Shown piece by piece: positions 12,183 through 22,137 of a stretch of 64,000 bases of DNA (position 1 is its first letter; every line of letters begins with the position of its first letter). The notes under the pieces were generated by a model. That model ran no database searches, was not told where the DNA came from, and was given only the letters and a program-made list of their open reading frames with translations. Origin of the DNA: Lichenostomus cassidix. Lineage: Eukaryota > Chordata > Aves > Passeriformes > Meliphagidae. The translations under genes were made by a program, and so were the position numbers. The DNA lies in assembly GCA_008360975.2 (NCBI GenBank), contig CM039181.1:10214380-10278379 (forward strand), read 5' to 3'.

Positions 12183-14435
12183 CGCTAATTCTGTCCTTCC
12201 CTCGCTGCTGCACTGCCAGCCTGGCTGATAATTGGCACCAAGTGCGGCCGTGGTTGCTGTGATGTGGCAGCTGTTTGCCAAGAGCTGGACTGAGACCACC
12301 AACTCACTTCAGACAGCCCACTAAACACCCAGCTGAGGGTAACCACGAGGTCGCTCACAACTTGGGTTCGATTCAAACTGGGGACTTGGAGGTGAAAAGG
12401 CTCCGCATTCAATTACCAGTCCCCTGAGTCATCCCATCCACCCTCTATAGTTATTTCAAAGTGCTCTGGTAAGCAATATCTGAGAACATTACATGTGTTC
12501 AAAATACTAAAAATACATGTCTAAGAAGGCAGGAAAAAGATCAGATCGCTCAAAAGTACATTTTCCTTTCTCTTTAAAAACAAGATAAAAGAAAAAGAGA
12601 AAAAAAGTTACCCACTTTCATGCTTCTTTTCCTTTTTTTTTCCAAATGGTTTTTTCCACACCCTGCTTTGCTATCCCAATTAATTTGTTGCAAATATCTT
12701 TAGAATACTAAAGAGAATCTGTTCTTGGAAAAAAAATATTCCTTTTACTTTTGCATTTTCTAAATAGCCAACTCAGTACTAGAAAGAAGGTGAAAGTACT
12801 TGAGGGGAGGGGTGAGAAGGGTAGCAGGAACAAAACAAAATGCTAACAGATGGATTAAAAAGGCCCCACACTGAAAATGCCAAGTCCCAGGGATTCCACC
12901 CAGGGTTTCTCAAATGTGAGGATTTGTTTTCAGAGCGACGCTGCCCTCTGGTACCCCAGGATATGGTATTTTCAATGCAGTTCCAGAGGGTCACCAATCC
13001 ATTTGTGTCACCTATCCTGGGATCTGACAACTCTCCCCAGGGGCTCAGTTAAACAAGCCTCCAGTTTTTAAACAAAGTGGATTTTAATTGAGAAGCACCT
13101 GTGGCGAGAGTCTACCGGCATTATTAAAAAGCAAATTTATCACAGTGAATCACAGAAGCAGGAGGTGGGGGAGCCAGCAGGGAGGGGGAGTCCACACATA
13201 CGTCATACCTGCAACACAGAACCAGTCCTTTCATAAAAAACCTTTGGAGAAATGTGTAGGATTTGACTGCACCCCACAAAGAGTGTTTTTCCCAACAAGC
13301 TGTTCCCAGGGTGTTGAAAAGCTATCATTCATAAAAAATTATTGAGGGGGAAGGAGGTAGCAAAAGGGAGTTCAGGAGGGCAGGGATGCCAGTGGGAGCT
13401 GCAGAATGAGACCCTCTGTAAAGCAAGCACCTGTTTGTGGCCACCATAAAAGCTTCACTAGAAAGCCTAACGTTCCAAACTGGGCGGGGGGGGAGAAAGG
13501 GGAAAAGAGGGAAAACATAATGAAAGCTTGTCCTAATATCAAAATACACTTTAACCCATGGAGTACAGCCTCACAACAGATGGCTGCAATTTAGAATAAA
13601 GCCCTGGCAATGAGAAATACACAGAACTGAGGAGGAAACTCTTCAGACACATCTTGGTATCATCAAACAGACATGGGCTTGGGGCAAAGACTACAATTGC
13701 TCCACTTTATAAAATATGTGGCTAAAAAACCTGCTTCTTAAACAAAATTTGATGTTGGCCTAGAGAGCAGTTGAGAGGCAGTGCCAAGGTCTGTCAAAAT
13801 GTAATAAACAACTCCAGTAAAGAAGAGTTTACAAGGCAAGGAGAAGAGAGTGAAGCTTACAGTTGGATGGCACACAGTTTACAGTGACAGGAGATGTGCT
13901 ATAATTTTAATGACACTATTAGTAAGATCCCTTGGTGACTTCTAGCAGTGTTATGCGCTCACTTTACCCTTGGTGATGGGCAGAAGTGATGTGCTCAAGC
14001 CCAGTTTAGAAGACTTGACATTAAGGATGAGACTCCTCACAGGTATTTGTTACTAAGGATGACTTTTTTTCCTCAGGAAGTAGTTAGGCATTTTCATCCA
14101 TTATTTTCTTATCAATGTTTTCCCATTTATTCTACATGTAATACTGCCCCTTTCCACCTCCCCTTGTTTATATAAATCAACCTCACTTCTAATTACAGGT
14201 AGGCACAGCCTGTGATGTGCATAAGAAAAGAAATGCATGGTGCAGAATAAAAGGGGTAAGGAAAAGAAATACCACCCACTCTACATCCCATGTCTGGGAA
14301 AATGTGATTTTGTAAATGGTTTATCAACGATTGCAGCATTTGCTATTTTTCTCTTTAAAAATCACTGCAGAAGTAGTAACCTACTTCTCCCCTGCCACAG
14401 TGCCTTGATCTTGCTTCAACTTTTTTCTTAAAGAC
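11813..14435. other. Intergenic with a CAG tract
   Basis: Contains the CAG/CAA repeat at 12113-12181 and otherwise AT-rich anonymous sequence. A pyrimidine-rich stretch lies around 12600-12660 and a G-run near 13484-13493. No exon was recognised. Confidence 0.5.
12113..12181 (+). repeat. CAG trinucleotide repeat, (CAG)2 CAA (CAG)20
   Basis: Two CAG units, one CAA and twenty uninterrupted CAG units. In one plus-strand frame (11882-12262, 126 codons) this reads as 23 consecutive glutamines. On the minus strand it reads as runs of Cys (TGC) or Ala (GCT) depending on frame. The surrounding 250 bp are GC-richer than the neighbourhood and full of CTG/CAG fragments, but no splice-bounded exon or homologous protein is evident, so I call it a microsatellite and not a gene. 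Confidence 0.95.
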
Positions 14436-14743
14436 ACTGTCAACCTGGACTTGGATGGAGAGAGACTATTCATAAGAGCATGGTGTGACAGGAAAAGAGA
14501 GAATAGCTTCAGGCTGAGAGTAGGTTTAGATTGGTTATTAGGAAGAAAATCTTATCTGTGAGGGTGGTGAGGCCCTGGCACAGGGTGTCCAGAGAAGCTG
14601 TGGCTGCCCCTGGATCCTGGCAGTGTCCAAGGCTAGGCTGGACAGGGCTTGGAGCAACCTGGGATAGAGAGGTGTCCCTGCCATGGCAGGAATAAGATGA
14701 GCTTTAAAGTCCCTGCCAACCCAAACCATTCTACAATTCTCTA
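14436..14743 (+). mobile_element. CR1 LINE 3' fragment
   Basis: Plus-orientation landmarks 'ggtggtgaggccctggcaca', 'agaagctgtggctgcccctg', 'ggacagggcttggagcaacc' and 'ccctgccaacccaaacc', ending in an 'attctacaattct' octamer-like tail at the CR1 3' terminus. The 5' end is fuzzy. Confidence 0.88.
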
Positions 14744-15144
14744 ACTGTTTAGATCTCTTTTTCTAGGGTTAATGTTTTTTACTCAGCCTATCTTATATAT
14801 TCTTCCAGCATGCTATTCCCTTCCTCCACTTTAATTCTTACATATAACACTAACAGCTGAATAATCCTGTTGCAAATGTTGGGAACTTCCTCCACAGTTA
14901 GTACAGAGGTAATCTGAAGCAACAAACTGATTCTTTTCTTCCAATTCCTCCCCTCAAAAAAGCTCATGTACACTATTTCCGTGATCTGTTCTGTGAGAGG
15001 AGTGTCAACAAGGAACATGCTAATGCTTGGTGTTAAACTGATTCCTAGTCAAAGTTGTTTAAATACACTTAAACAATATACATAAGATTTATCATAAAAG
15101 CCCAATGCTTTTATAAGCAGACATTAAGTCGCTCACTGTGCTAG

Positions 15145-15545
15145 CACTGGGGAGGCACCATGAATCTGGGTTCAGTTCTGGGCCCCTTGCTGCAAGAAAG
15201 ACATTGAGGGGCTGGAGGTGTCCAGAGAAGGGAACAGAGCAGGGAAGGGGCTGGAGCACCACAAGTGTCTGAGGAAGCTGGAAAGGAGCTCAGCCTGGAG
15301 CAAAGGAGGCTCAGGGGGACCTTGTGGCTCTGCACAACTCCTGACAGGAGGGGACAGACAGCTTGGGATTGGTCTGTTCTCCTGAGTAACAAGGGACAGG
15401 ACAAGGGGAAATGGCCTCAAGCCAGGGGAGGTTTAGGGTGGCTATTTAGAGAAATTCCTCCTGGAAAGGGCTGTGCAGCCCTGGCACAGGCTGCCCAGCG
15501 CTGTGGTGGAATCCCCATCTGTTCTGATCCACTCAAGGTGAGGAG
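15145..15545 (+). mobile_element. CR1 LINE fragment
   Basis: Shows 'ggggctggaggtgtccagag', 'ggaaaggagctcagcctgga', 'gcaaaggaggctcaggggga' and 'caggctgcccagcgctgtgg' in CR1 order on the plus strand. It lacks the extreme 3' tail. It sits only about 400 bp after the preceding same-orientation CR1 but overlaps it in element coordinates, so it is a separate insertion. Confidence 0.85.
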
Positions 15546-15781
15546 GTGAGTTTTGCCCCAATCCACAGTTGCAGAACGGAAATCAATTCTCAGCATACCA
15601 CAATGCAAAATTAAAACCCAAATGAGTTCAGATGTTGGAATCCAAAGCAAACATTTACCTTCATTTTTTTTTATAAAGAAGGAAAGACAGAGATAAAATA
15701 GAAAAGTAGGAAAATGCCAAGAACAACGATGAGAAGCACAGGAAAGGGCTTACCACCAGCACGAGTCCAGCCCTGGCTCAC

Positions 15782-15908
15782 CGAATGCAGTGGGGAAGAT
15801 CATCCCTGCTGAAGTATCTGTGAGAGATGCCAGCAAGAAAGCAGCAGAGCAGAGCCATGGCAGCAGGACCAGCAGGGTGGGGCATGAGCAGCCTCCGGGA
15901 GCAGCCAT
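15782..15908 (-). CDS. Unassigned first-exon candidate with signal-peptide-like N-terminus
   Basis: I do not recognise this gene. An ATG at 15908-15906 sits in a good initiation context (GAAATGG). It opens a 42-codon stretch beginning MAAPGGCSCP, followed by a hydrophobic core (TLLVLLPWLCSAAFLLASL) and then TDTSAG, the layout of a secretory signal peptide. A consensus-like donor (TTCG|GTGAGC) follows at 15781. A second donor further on (GTAAGC, 15748-15753) would extend the exon to 15754. The frame is also open upstream of this ATG (to 16133), so the start is not certain. The segment is GC-richer than its surroundings. It could be the first coding exon of a minus-strand secreted or membrane protein downstream of ATXN10, or a chance hydrophobic frame. 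Confidence 0.3.
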
Positions 15909-16337
15909 TTCAGCGCAGAACAGCACAGCAAAGACTCTGACCCTGTGAAGATTTTGCAGCCCCTGTGGCACTTTGGGCACTTGCCTATAGAGTGGCAATG
16001 TCACATCCACCTCAGAGCAACAGCATGTCCCTGGAAAACTCCATCTTTGCTCCTTGAAGTTCACTGGCTGCTTGTTGTTATCCAGGTGAAGTTCCCTTGA
16101 TATATCAAAAAGTTTATTGCTTGCTTTTCTCATATACCAAAATTTTATTGCATTTTCACCTGATGTATCAATAGTTCATTATAACCTCTTTTAATGGCCT
16201 ACAAACAGGGCACCTCATTTTCTAAAATAAAGCAGTTTCTAAAATTTTTGTTAGAGGCAGTTCAAAACTAACTTTCAAACCTTAATATTCAAAGAGGCAA
16301 TGGAGAAGCATTCCTTTTTTTTTTTTTTACTCATTCA

Positions 16338-16470
16338 CTACACCATCCCTGGAGGGGTTTAACAGCTGTGTGGATGTGGCACCTGCAAACATGGGTTAGT
16401 GGTGGGGGAATGGTTGGACTCCATGGTCTTAAAAGGTCTTTTCCAATCCAAACAGTTCTATAATTATAAC
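16338..16470 (+). mobile_element. CR1 LINE 3' fragment (old)
   Basis: 'ccatccctggaggggtttaa', 'ggttggactccatggtctta' and 'ttccaatccaaacagttcta' match the last ~120 bases of CR1 on the plus strand, ending in a degraded octamer tail (TTCTATAATTATAA). It is strongly diverged. Confidence 0.8.
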
Positions 16471-17449
16471 TTCCAGTAAGCACAGTTTCAAAACCAAAAC
16501 TGCCCAGGACAACAGCTGAAAATCCCCTCTCTACCCAGATTGAGAACTTGGTATCGATTATCTAATTTATCTTAAATATTTTTTCCTTACTACTGTGCTA
16601 TGAACACCACATAAACGTGTTTTCCTGAAAAACAGTAGAAGAGTGACCTTCACCAACATTTGCTCTGCTTATATTTTAGAGTTAACACTACCATGGAGAG
16701 GTACCTCTCAATGACTGATGCACTACCACTTCATAGCTTTATCCAGACATCTTCCCCTAGGCAGCACAGCTTTTGTGCTTACTTTGATCACATTTTCAAA
16801 ACCCCAGGAGAGGAAAATATTTTAAGAACAAAAAAACCATATTACAGACTAGACTGTCTTATAACAAATATTGACTATGAATGTGTACTAAAGCACAAAG
16901 CTTTTCAGACCTCTCGAATTATTACAGAAGTAAAGGCGTTGCATAACAACTCTGCAAGTGGACAAACAGGTTGAAATACTTCCTGAATGATAAAATGAAA
17001 AATTCAAACAGAAATCCCTTCTGTGCAATTGTGTCTCCATGTTAATGTTTGCTTCTACTCAAGAGGAAACTTTAAAGTTTAGCATAAATGTGTTATGGAA
17101 GCCACGTAAAGTTTAAACAAGACCAAGTGCAACTTACAGTGTGTCTTGCTCAGGAACTTCTGTGACATCTCCACGTCATCACTAGTGCAGCATCAGCTGC
17201 ACTTTTAAACTGAGGTGAGATGCTGTGCAGCAAAAACCAGGTTAATTTCAAATGCTCTGGGCTTCCTTTGGTCTTTACCTCCAGCTGTGTTTTCCATTCC
17301 CATGAAAAGCAAGCAAAACTAGAATTCTCCAATTTATTTGTATATTTTATCTTTACTATTTAAATATTTTCTGAATTATATACTACTTTTAGAGTAAGCT
17401 GTAAGGTTGCAGAAAATGCTGAGCATAATTGCAGAATCCTTGATTCAAA

Positions 17450-17507
17450 CATGGACTTGATAAGGTTGGAGCTCTTTCCCAACCTTAATGATCTTGTGAT
17501 TCTATAA
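17450..17507 (+). mobile_element. CR1 LINE 3' terminal scrap
   Basis: 'ttgataaggttggagctctt', 'cccaacctt' and 'gatcttgtgattctata' are a diverged copy of the CR1 3' terminus including one ATTCTATA tail unit. Confidence 0.7.
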
Positions 17508-18416
17508 GGCAATTAAAAGCAATACAGAGCCAATCCTGTCCAAATGAAATTTGGGGTGAAAGAAAACAACTCTTTTATTTTAGTCTGGAGAGGGGAGGGT
17601 CTTCCTAAAGGGATACTTTTTGGACAGCAAAATTCTGCAAGTCTCCATACAGCAGGAGGGAAGATGCAAACTAATGATTCTCTCTCATTTTTGACTAAAG
17701 TGTTCTCCACCTCCCAGGGGTTCTCTCTGGGACCTGAACTACTCCCTCTCTCACCCCAAGAGCCATTTTTATTTGTTTCTGCCTTTTGCAGTCTAGACAG
17801 TTCCCCATTCCATGTTAGATGGACACCACCAGGAAGATTTGAGAGAAGCACAGAGAGTCTCTCAGTTCTTGCCTTCTCAGCACCACCCTAGTGAGGGGCA
17901 ACAGCTGTGGGAAATGTCTTGTCCAGACACTGCATCCACGACTGGCACATCAATTCACTAAATTTAGTAGCTCAGCTCCCATGTCCCTATTTGCAGTGCA
18001 TAAACTAAAAGTTTTTCAGAACTTACAAAGTGGCCAAGTTCGAGCTGCATTATGCCAAGGGAAAATTCACCACCCTCATTTATATTGGGAATAGCTAAAG
18101 CATCAAAAAAAAAGTTGTTTTGGGGATACCTAAAGACCTAAATCAATGCCAGTTTCTCATCCTCATAAATTGCTGGATGTTATCAGAAACTACCAGAAGA
18201 AAAAGTTTCATTAGAGAAACCAATTAAGCCCAAAGCAGTATAAAACCCCCACTGGAATGGTCATGCCTTGGCCAAACTGCAAGAAACTGGAAGTGGCTCA
18301 GGCCATGAAAGGCTCAGTGGCAGAGCAGCTCGTCAGGACCCTGGACAGCACCGCAGGAGCTGGCAGCGCTCTGCCGGGGGACACGGGGATTTCACGGGAG
18401 TGCAGAGTCCAGGCAA

Positions 18417-18622
18417 TCATAGAATCACAGAATGGTTTGGGTTGGAAGGGAAGCTAAACATCACGCAGCTCCAGGTCCCCTCTGCCATGGCAGGGACACC
18501 TCCCACTATCCCAGGCTGCTCCAAGCCCCAGTGTCCAGCCTGGCCTTGGACACTGCCAGGATCCAGAGGCAGCCACAGCTTCTCTGGACACCCTGTGCCA
18601 GGGCCTGCCCAGCCTCACCTAC
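18417..18622 (-). mobile_element. CR1 LINE 3' fragment
   Basis: Starts 'atcatagaatcacagaatgg', then 'tttgggttggaagggaagc', 'gccatggcagggacacc', 'ccaggctgctccaagcc' and 'ccacagcttctctggacacc'. This is the reverse complement of the CR1 3' end, so the element is on the minus strand. It is relatively well preserved. Confidence 0.92.
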
Positions 18623-19095
18623 AATGCATTCTTCTGCATTTCTTCATAATTCCCTCCATTTAATACAAAGAAGTCTGCACTATGAAGACAGTGATTTCTC
18701 AGTTGACACAACACAACAGCACAGCTCAGGCTTGGTACAAAATCTGAGGGTAACTTTGGGTAAAGCCCCACATTTGTAGTACCTTCTCATTTGCAAATCA
18801 AGTGGACGCTTTTTTGAGTCTCACTATACAAACACTCGCACGAACCTCAAAATACAAAACTGACTGTTAAATAAAGGTTGTGACAATGGCATTAACTGCC
18901 TGGGAATTCTTTTGTTGTTGTTGTATTTTAAAATATATTTTACAAGCACTTTGGGCAAAAATAACCTAAAGCGTATTTAGAGCTTTGCAAACATTTCAGG
19001 TTATTTCTCACAATTTGCCAGAAAACTCTTCCAGAATCTCTCCACTTAGGATGAAAAACCAACTCCCTACTCTCTTTTAATAACAAATGGACCTT

Positions 19096-19120
19096 AAAAA
19101 AAAAAAAAAAAAAAAAAAAA
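19096..19120 (+). repeat. Poly-A run (25 A)
   Basis: Twenty-five consecutive A residues. No SINE or processed-gene body was recognised immediately 5' of it, so it is treated as a homopolymer and not as a retroposon tail. Confidence 0.9.
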
Positions 19121-21434
19121 TCTGATCACTATTGTTTGAAAGCACTCGAAAGCAATAAGATGGTCACAAGACTTGATCTGCCTGTTCTGCCCCTTTACAA
19201 ACTCACTAAAGCTTGCTTTTTATGACTGATTGCTGTGCTGTATTAATCCCCAAGAATATAAAACAAGTCTATTGGAGACTGGAACTCCACTGGGGCAGGA
19301 CAGGGAAGCTGTTGTGTTCTGAGAATTAATCCATCCTGGAAAATCAAAAGCCAGCCACTCACAATACAGTAATCAGCATGTTCTCCACTGTGAAAGCCCT
19401 AGGCTTCCCTTTCAGAAAACACAACTATTACTCCATTATGTACTGAAACACACAAAACTCTTTTTATTTTTTTGTGGTTTTTATTATTTGGTTTATATTT
19501 ATGGGTTCGTACGTATTCCACTGGTGGGTATACAACCATCAAGTTAAAAAACCCCCACCCTGTCTATTCCCAATTGCTTAAAAAGAAAAAGGGACTCCCA
19601 CCGCTTTTTCCACAACCAAAGTTCTCTCTGGATTTGCTTTGTGAACAGGATTTTAACTCTTTATTACCCCAAATAAAAGGAAATTCTTTGCATTTGTTCC
19701 TTACACAGAAAGCACAGAAAGTTCATTTTCGGTTCAGAATAATTTTTTTCCCCTCACTTTGTTAAATTATCTAACATGAATTTCCTAAGTAGTGGCACTA
19801 AAATAAAAACGTTGAAATGTTTTTAATTACCCCATTAAGAACAACTTCAGATGGTGTTATATTTGATGCTCCTTTGTTAGCAAAAGTTTAATTCTTTCAT
19901 TTTAAAGTTGAATGATGCAGCCTTCCAAAGAACCATTTTTTCTTTAAGTAAGAGCAGAATTCTTTTTTTTTCCCATTTAGGTGCTAGAAGTATGTATCTT
20001 CCATTGTGTTATAAAGTCCCCTACAAACCCAGTTGTAAATCTTACCTGATGGAGTAATGAAAATGCTAAATTAATTCTGGCCTAAACAGAATAATTAAGG
20101 CTTAAGGAAATCACTGAGAAACCACGTGCTCAAGAAGAACCACAATCACATCCCTTTTTCCATCCAGCCAGCAAAAGGCATCTACCTGTGTATGACAGCA
20201 TTTCAACACAGTTTTTAATACCCAACAAAACCTTCCTGTCAAGTTATTTTTAAAAAGCAAACAAAGCAATTTGTTTATATTCACATTGACTCTTTGGTAA
20301 AGAACACTTTTTTCCCCTATTTATTTTTCAAGTAAAAACTCACTAAAAGCAACAGGAGTTGTTCCCATTGCCATTATCCCTTTTTAGACATCATTTACTT
20401 AATAAATGGCTAAAGAGAGCAGTTTTGTATCCTTGCCTTTAAAACCAACAGTTGTCTAAAATCCCACAAGGCCAATTCCACAGTCCCATCAGATTGGCAT
20501 GGCAAACACCAAGATCTTTCTGTTAACTTAAAATAACCTTATCAGCCCAGCTCTACTTACCATCAGTTGCAAGCAATACTGTGTGCTTCTAAGCATTCAA
20601 AGCAATGTGTACTTTTTTCCATTTTTAAATAAAAAAACTGAATTGAAGGAGCAAAAGCTCATGCACATGGATGAAGGTCTGTTATGCTTAACATTGAGTT
20701 GAAGGGCATAAACTTGCCTTTCTATTTAAGAATGGGGTTAAATGTCAACAAGAACATGAACACATAATTTTTTGGACACCTCTGAGTTAGACATGACTGA
20801 AGATAATCTGACGACAGTAACCACACACAAGTACCTGCAGCACTGAGCTGTAACTCCTGTTTTGCTTGTGCAGGGAGGATTACATTTTTTGGCTTCCAGG
20901 GCAAAGCTATGGCACACAGAGAGTTAACTGTGCCCTCCTCCCCCCACCCCCCAGCTTCACCCCCCTTCTCTCCCATCTCATTCATGCCACATTCCACAGT
21001 GGCAGGGTCCAACAACAATATAGGAGGGTACCCAAAATGAAGAGGCAGGGCCTTCCATTCTTCTGCCTCTCTTGAATTAATTAACTGGAAATGAGTTTTG
21101 TCAATGTTTTGGAAAGGCAGAGGGGTGAAAAGAAACTGCTAGAATTAATCACAGTGAGAAACTACCTCTTCAGCAGTCTGCCAAAGTTCAGAAAACCCAT
21201 GAGAAGTGCAAAATAAAAGGCAAGTGGGCTGACTTACCCTCTAAAGGAACAAATAAAATTCAAACAAACACCCAAGTCTCCAAAACAGAGACATGCCCCA
21301 GTGCAAAGGAATGCAGCATCTGTTGCCACAACAGCTTCAGCTTTGGTTTTAATATACTTGTCATGAAGACTGAAAGGTATCAAGGTAGAGAAGACAGTTT
21401 ACTAATAATTTAAATACACAAAAGGCACGTTGTG

Positions 21435-21440
21435 TTTAAT
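21435..21440 (-). terminator. Candidate ATXN10 polyadenylation signal (ATTAAA)
   Basis: On the minus strand ATTAAA lies about 510 bases past the ATXN10 stop and is followed about 15 bases later by TTTTGTGTATTT, a plausible GU-rich downstream element. It is the only AATAAA/ATTAAA I see between the stop and this point. A canonical AATAAA at 20325-20320 is a possible distal alternative. Confidence 0.45.
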
Positions 21441-21949
21441 TCACTAAATATTTAAGTACATCCAACATTCCCTTGATCCTTATATAAATAGAGACAGTTA
21501 GGTCCCATGACTGAAAAGGAGTAACTTTGCTTGTTTAGCCCTGACTCAGCACAGATCTTTCACATGGAGAAGGCAGCCTGCAAAGGAGCTCTTTCTTTGT
21601 ACAGTTTTTTAACAATAGTTGTCTCCAGGTTCAGCAGAGGAAATTATAACAAGTCGATACTGCACGTCTGACATTCTTCTACTAATGAAACAAGAAGTAA
21701 TGAAATTCCAACCAACTGACAAGGACCTTTTTTCATAAGCTGATTTACCCAGGTATACAGAAAACACACAGGTGTCCTTTTGTTTGCAGCAAAGTGAGGC
21801 AGAAGCATCATCTGGCAGTTCTGCTGAGAATGAACACAACATTTCCAGCAGACTGGCACTAAAACTGAAAAAATTGATTGCCGAGCTAGGGAAAATCTTT
21901 TCTATCAGAAATACCATTTTAGTGACTTGACTATTGCTAGTATTTTTGC
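21441..21949 (-). other. Probable ATXN10 3' untranslated region
   Basis: Sequence between the ATXN10 stop codon and the candidate ATTAAA signal. A long shadow frame overlaps it (21609-22127 minus, 172 codons) but is out of frame with the ataxin-10 reading and has no recognisable domain. The 3' end is inferred only from the signal and is untested. Confidence 0.45.
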
Positions 21950-22137
21950 TCAGGAGGGCTTCTTCCTGACTGACCGCAGGAGTATCTTGTGGTCTCGTTG
22001 CTGTATCTCCAAGCCCATCCTCTCGAGGGCAGAGCAGTCTGCCAGCCCCTGCTGCTCCAGCTGGGCAATCAGCTCCTGGTTCCGCTCGTTCTGCTCCGTC
22101 AGATTCCGGATGGCATAAACTGCCCACTGGCTCACAA
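21950..22137 (-). CDS. ATXN10: ATXN10 (ataxin-10) terminal coding exon
   Basis: Ataxin-10 is a cytoplasmic armadillo-like repeat protein with roles in neuronal survival and cytokinesis. Expansion of an intronic pentanucleotide repeat in human ATXN10 causes SCA10. This exon encodes the conserved C-terminus: after a 2-nt split codon it reads VSQWAVYAIRNLTEQN, then NQELIAQLEQQGLAD and an ME-rich/basic end RSVRKKPS followed by TGA (21952-21950). From family knowledge, the vertebrate protein has the same YAIRNLTEQN…NQ.LIA..E.QGLAD arrangement in its last 60 residues. The acceptor is CTGCCCAACAG|TTGTGAG at 22138. The Phe codon is split T|TT with the upstream exon at 38283. No frameshift or internal stop. 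The exact count of upstream exons cannot be seen here. Confidence 0.95.

Larger units (their letters stand above)
16471..21420. other. Intergenic region below the ATXN10 3' end
   Basis: Contains two CR1 pieces and a 25-base poly-A run, plus C-rich stretches around 20935-20970. A GC-rich block just before the CR1 at 18417 (about 18257-18415) is unexplained. No exon, WNT7B-like cysteine-rich sequence or RNA gene was recognised. Confidence 0.5.

Noticed and set aside
11680..12302. Minus-strand frames with poly-Cys and poly-Ala runs
   Set aside because: They are the other-strand readings of the CAG repeat and partly of a CR1. No independent coding evidence.
15141..15420. Overlapping minus-strand frames
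   Set aside because: They lie inside a CR1 fragment and read the antisense of the element.
21609..22127. 172-codon minus-strand frame overlapping the ATXN10 last exon
   Set aside because: It is out of frame with the clear ataxin-10 reading, has no recognisable domain and extends into the presumed 3' UTR.
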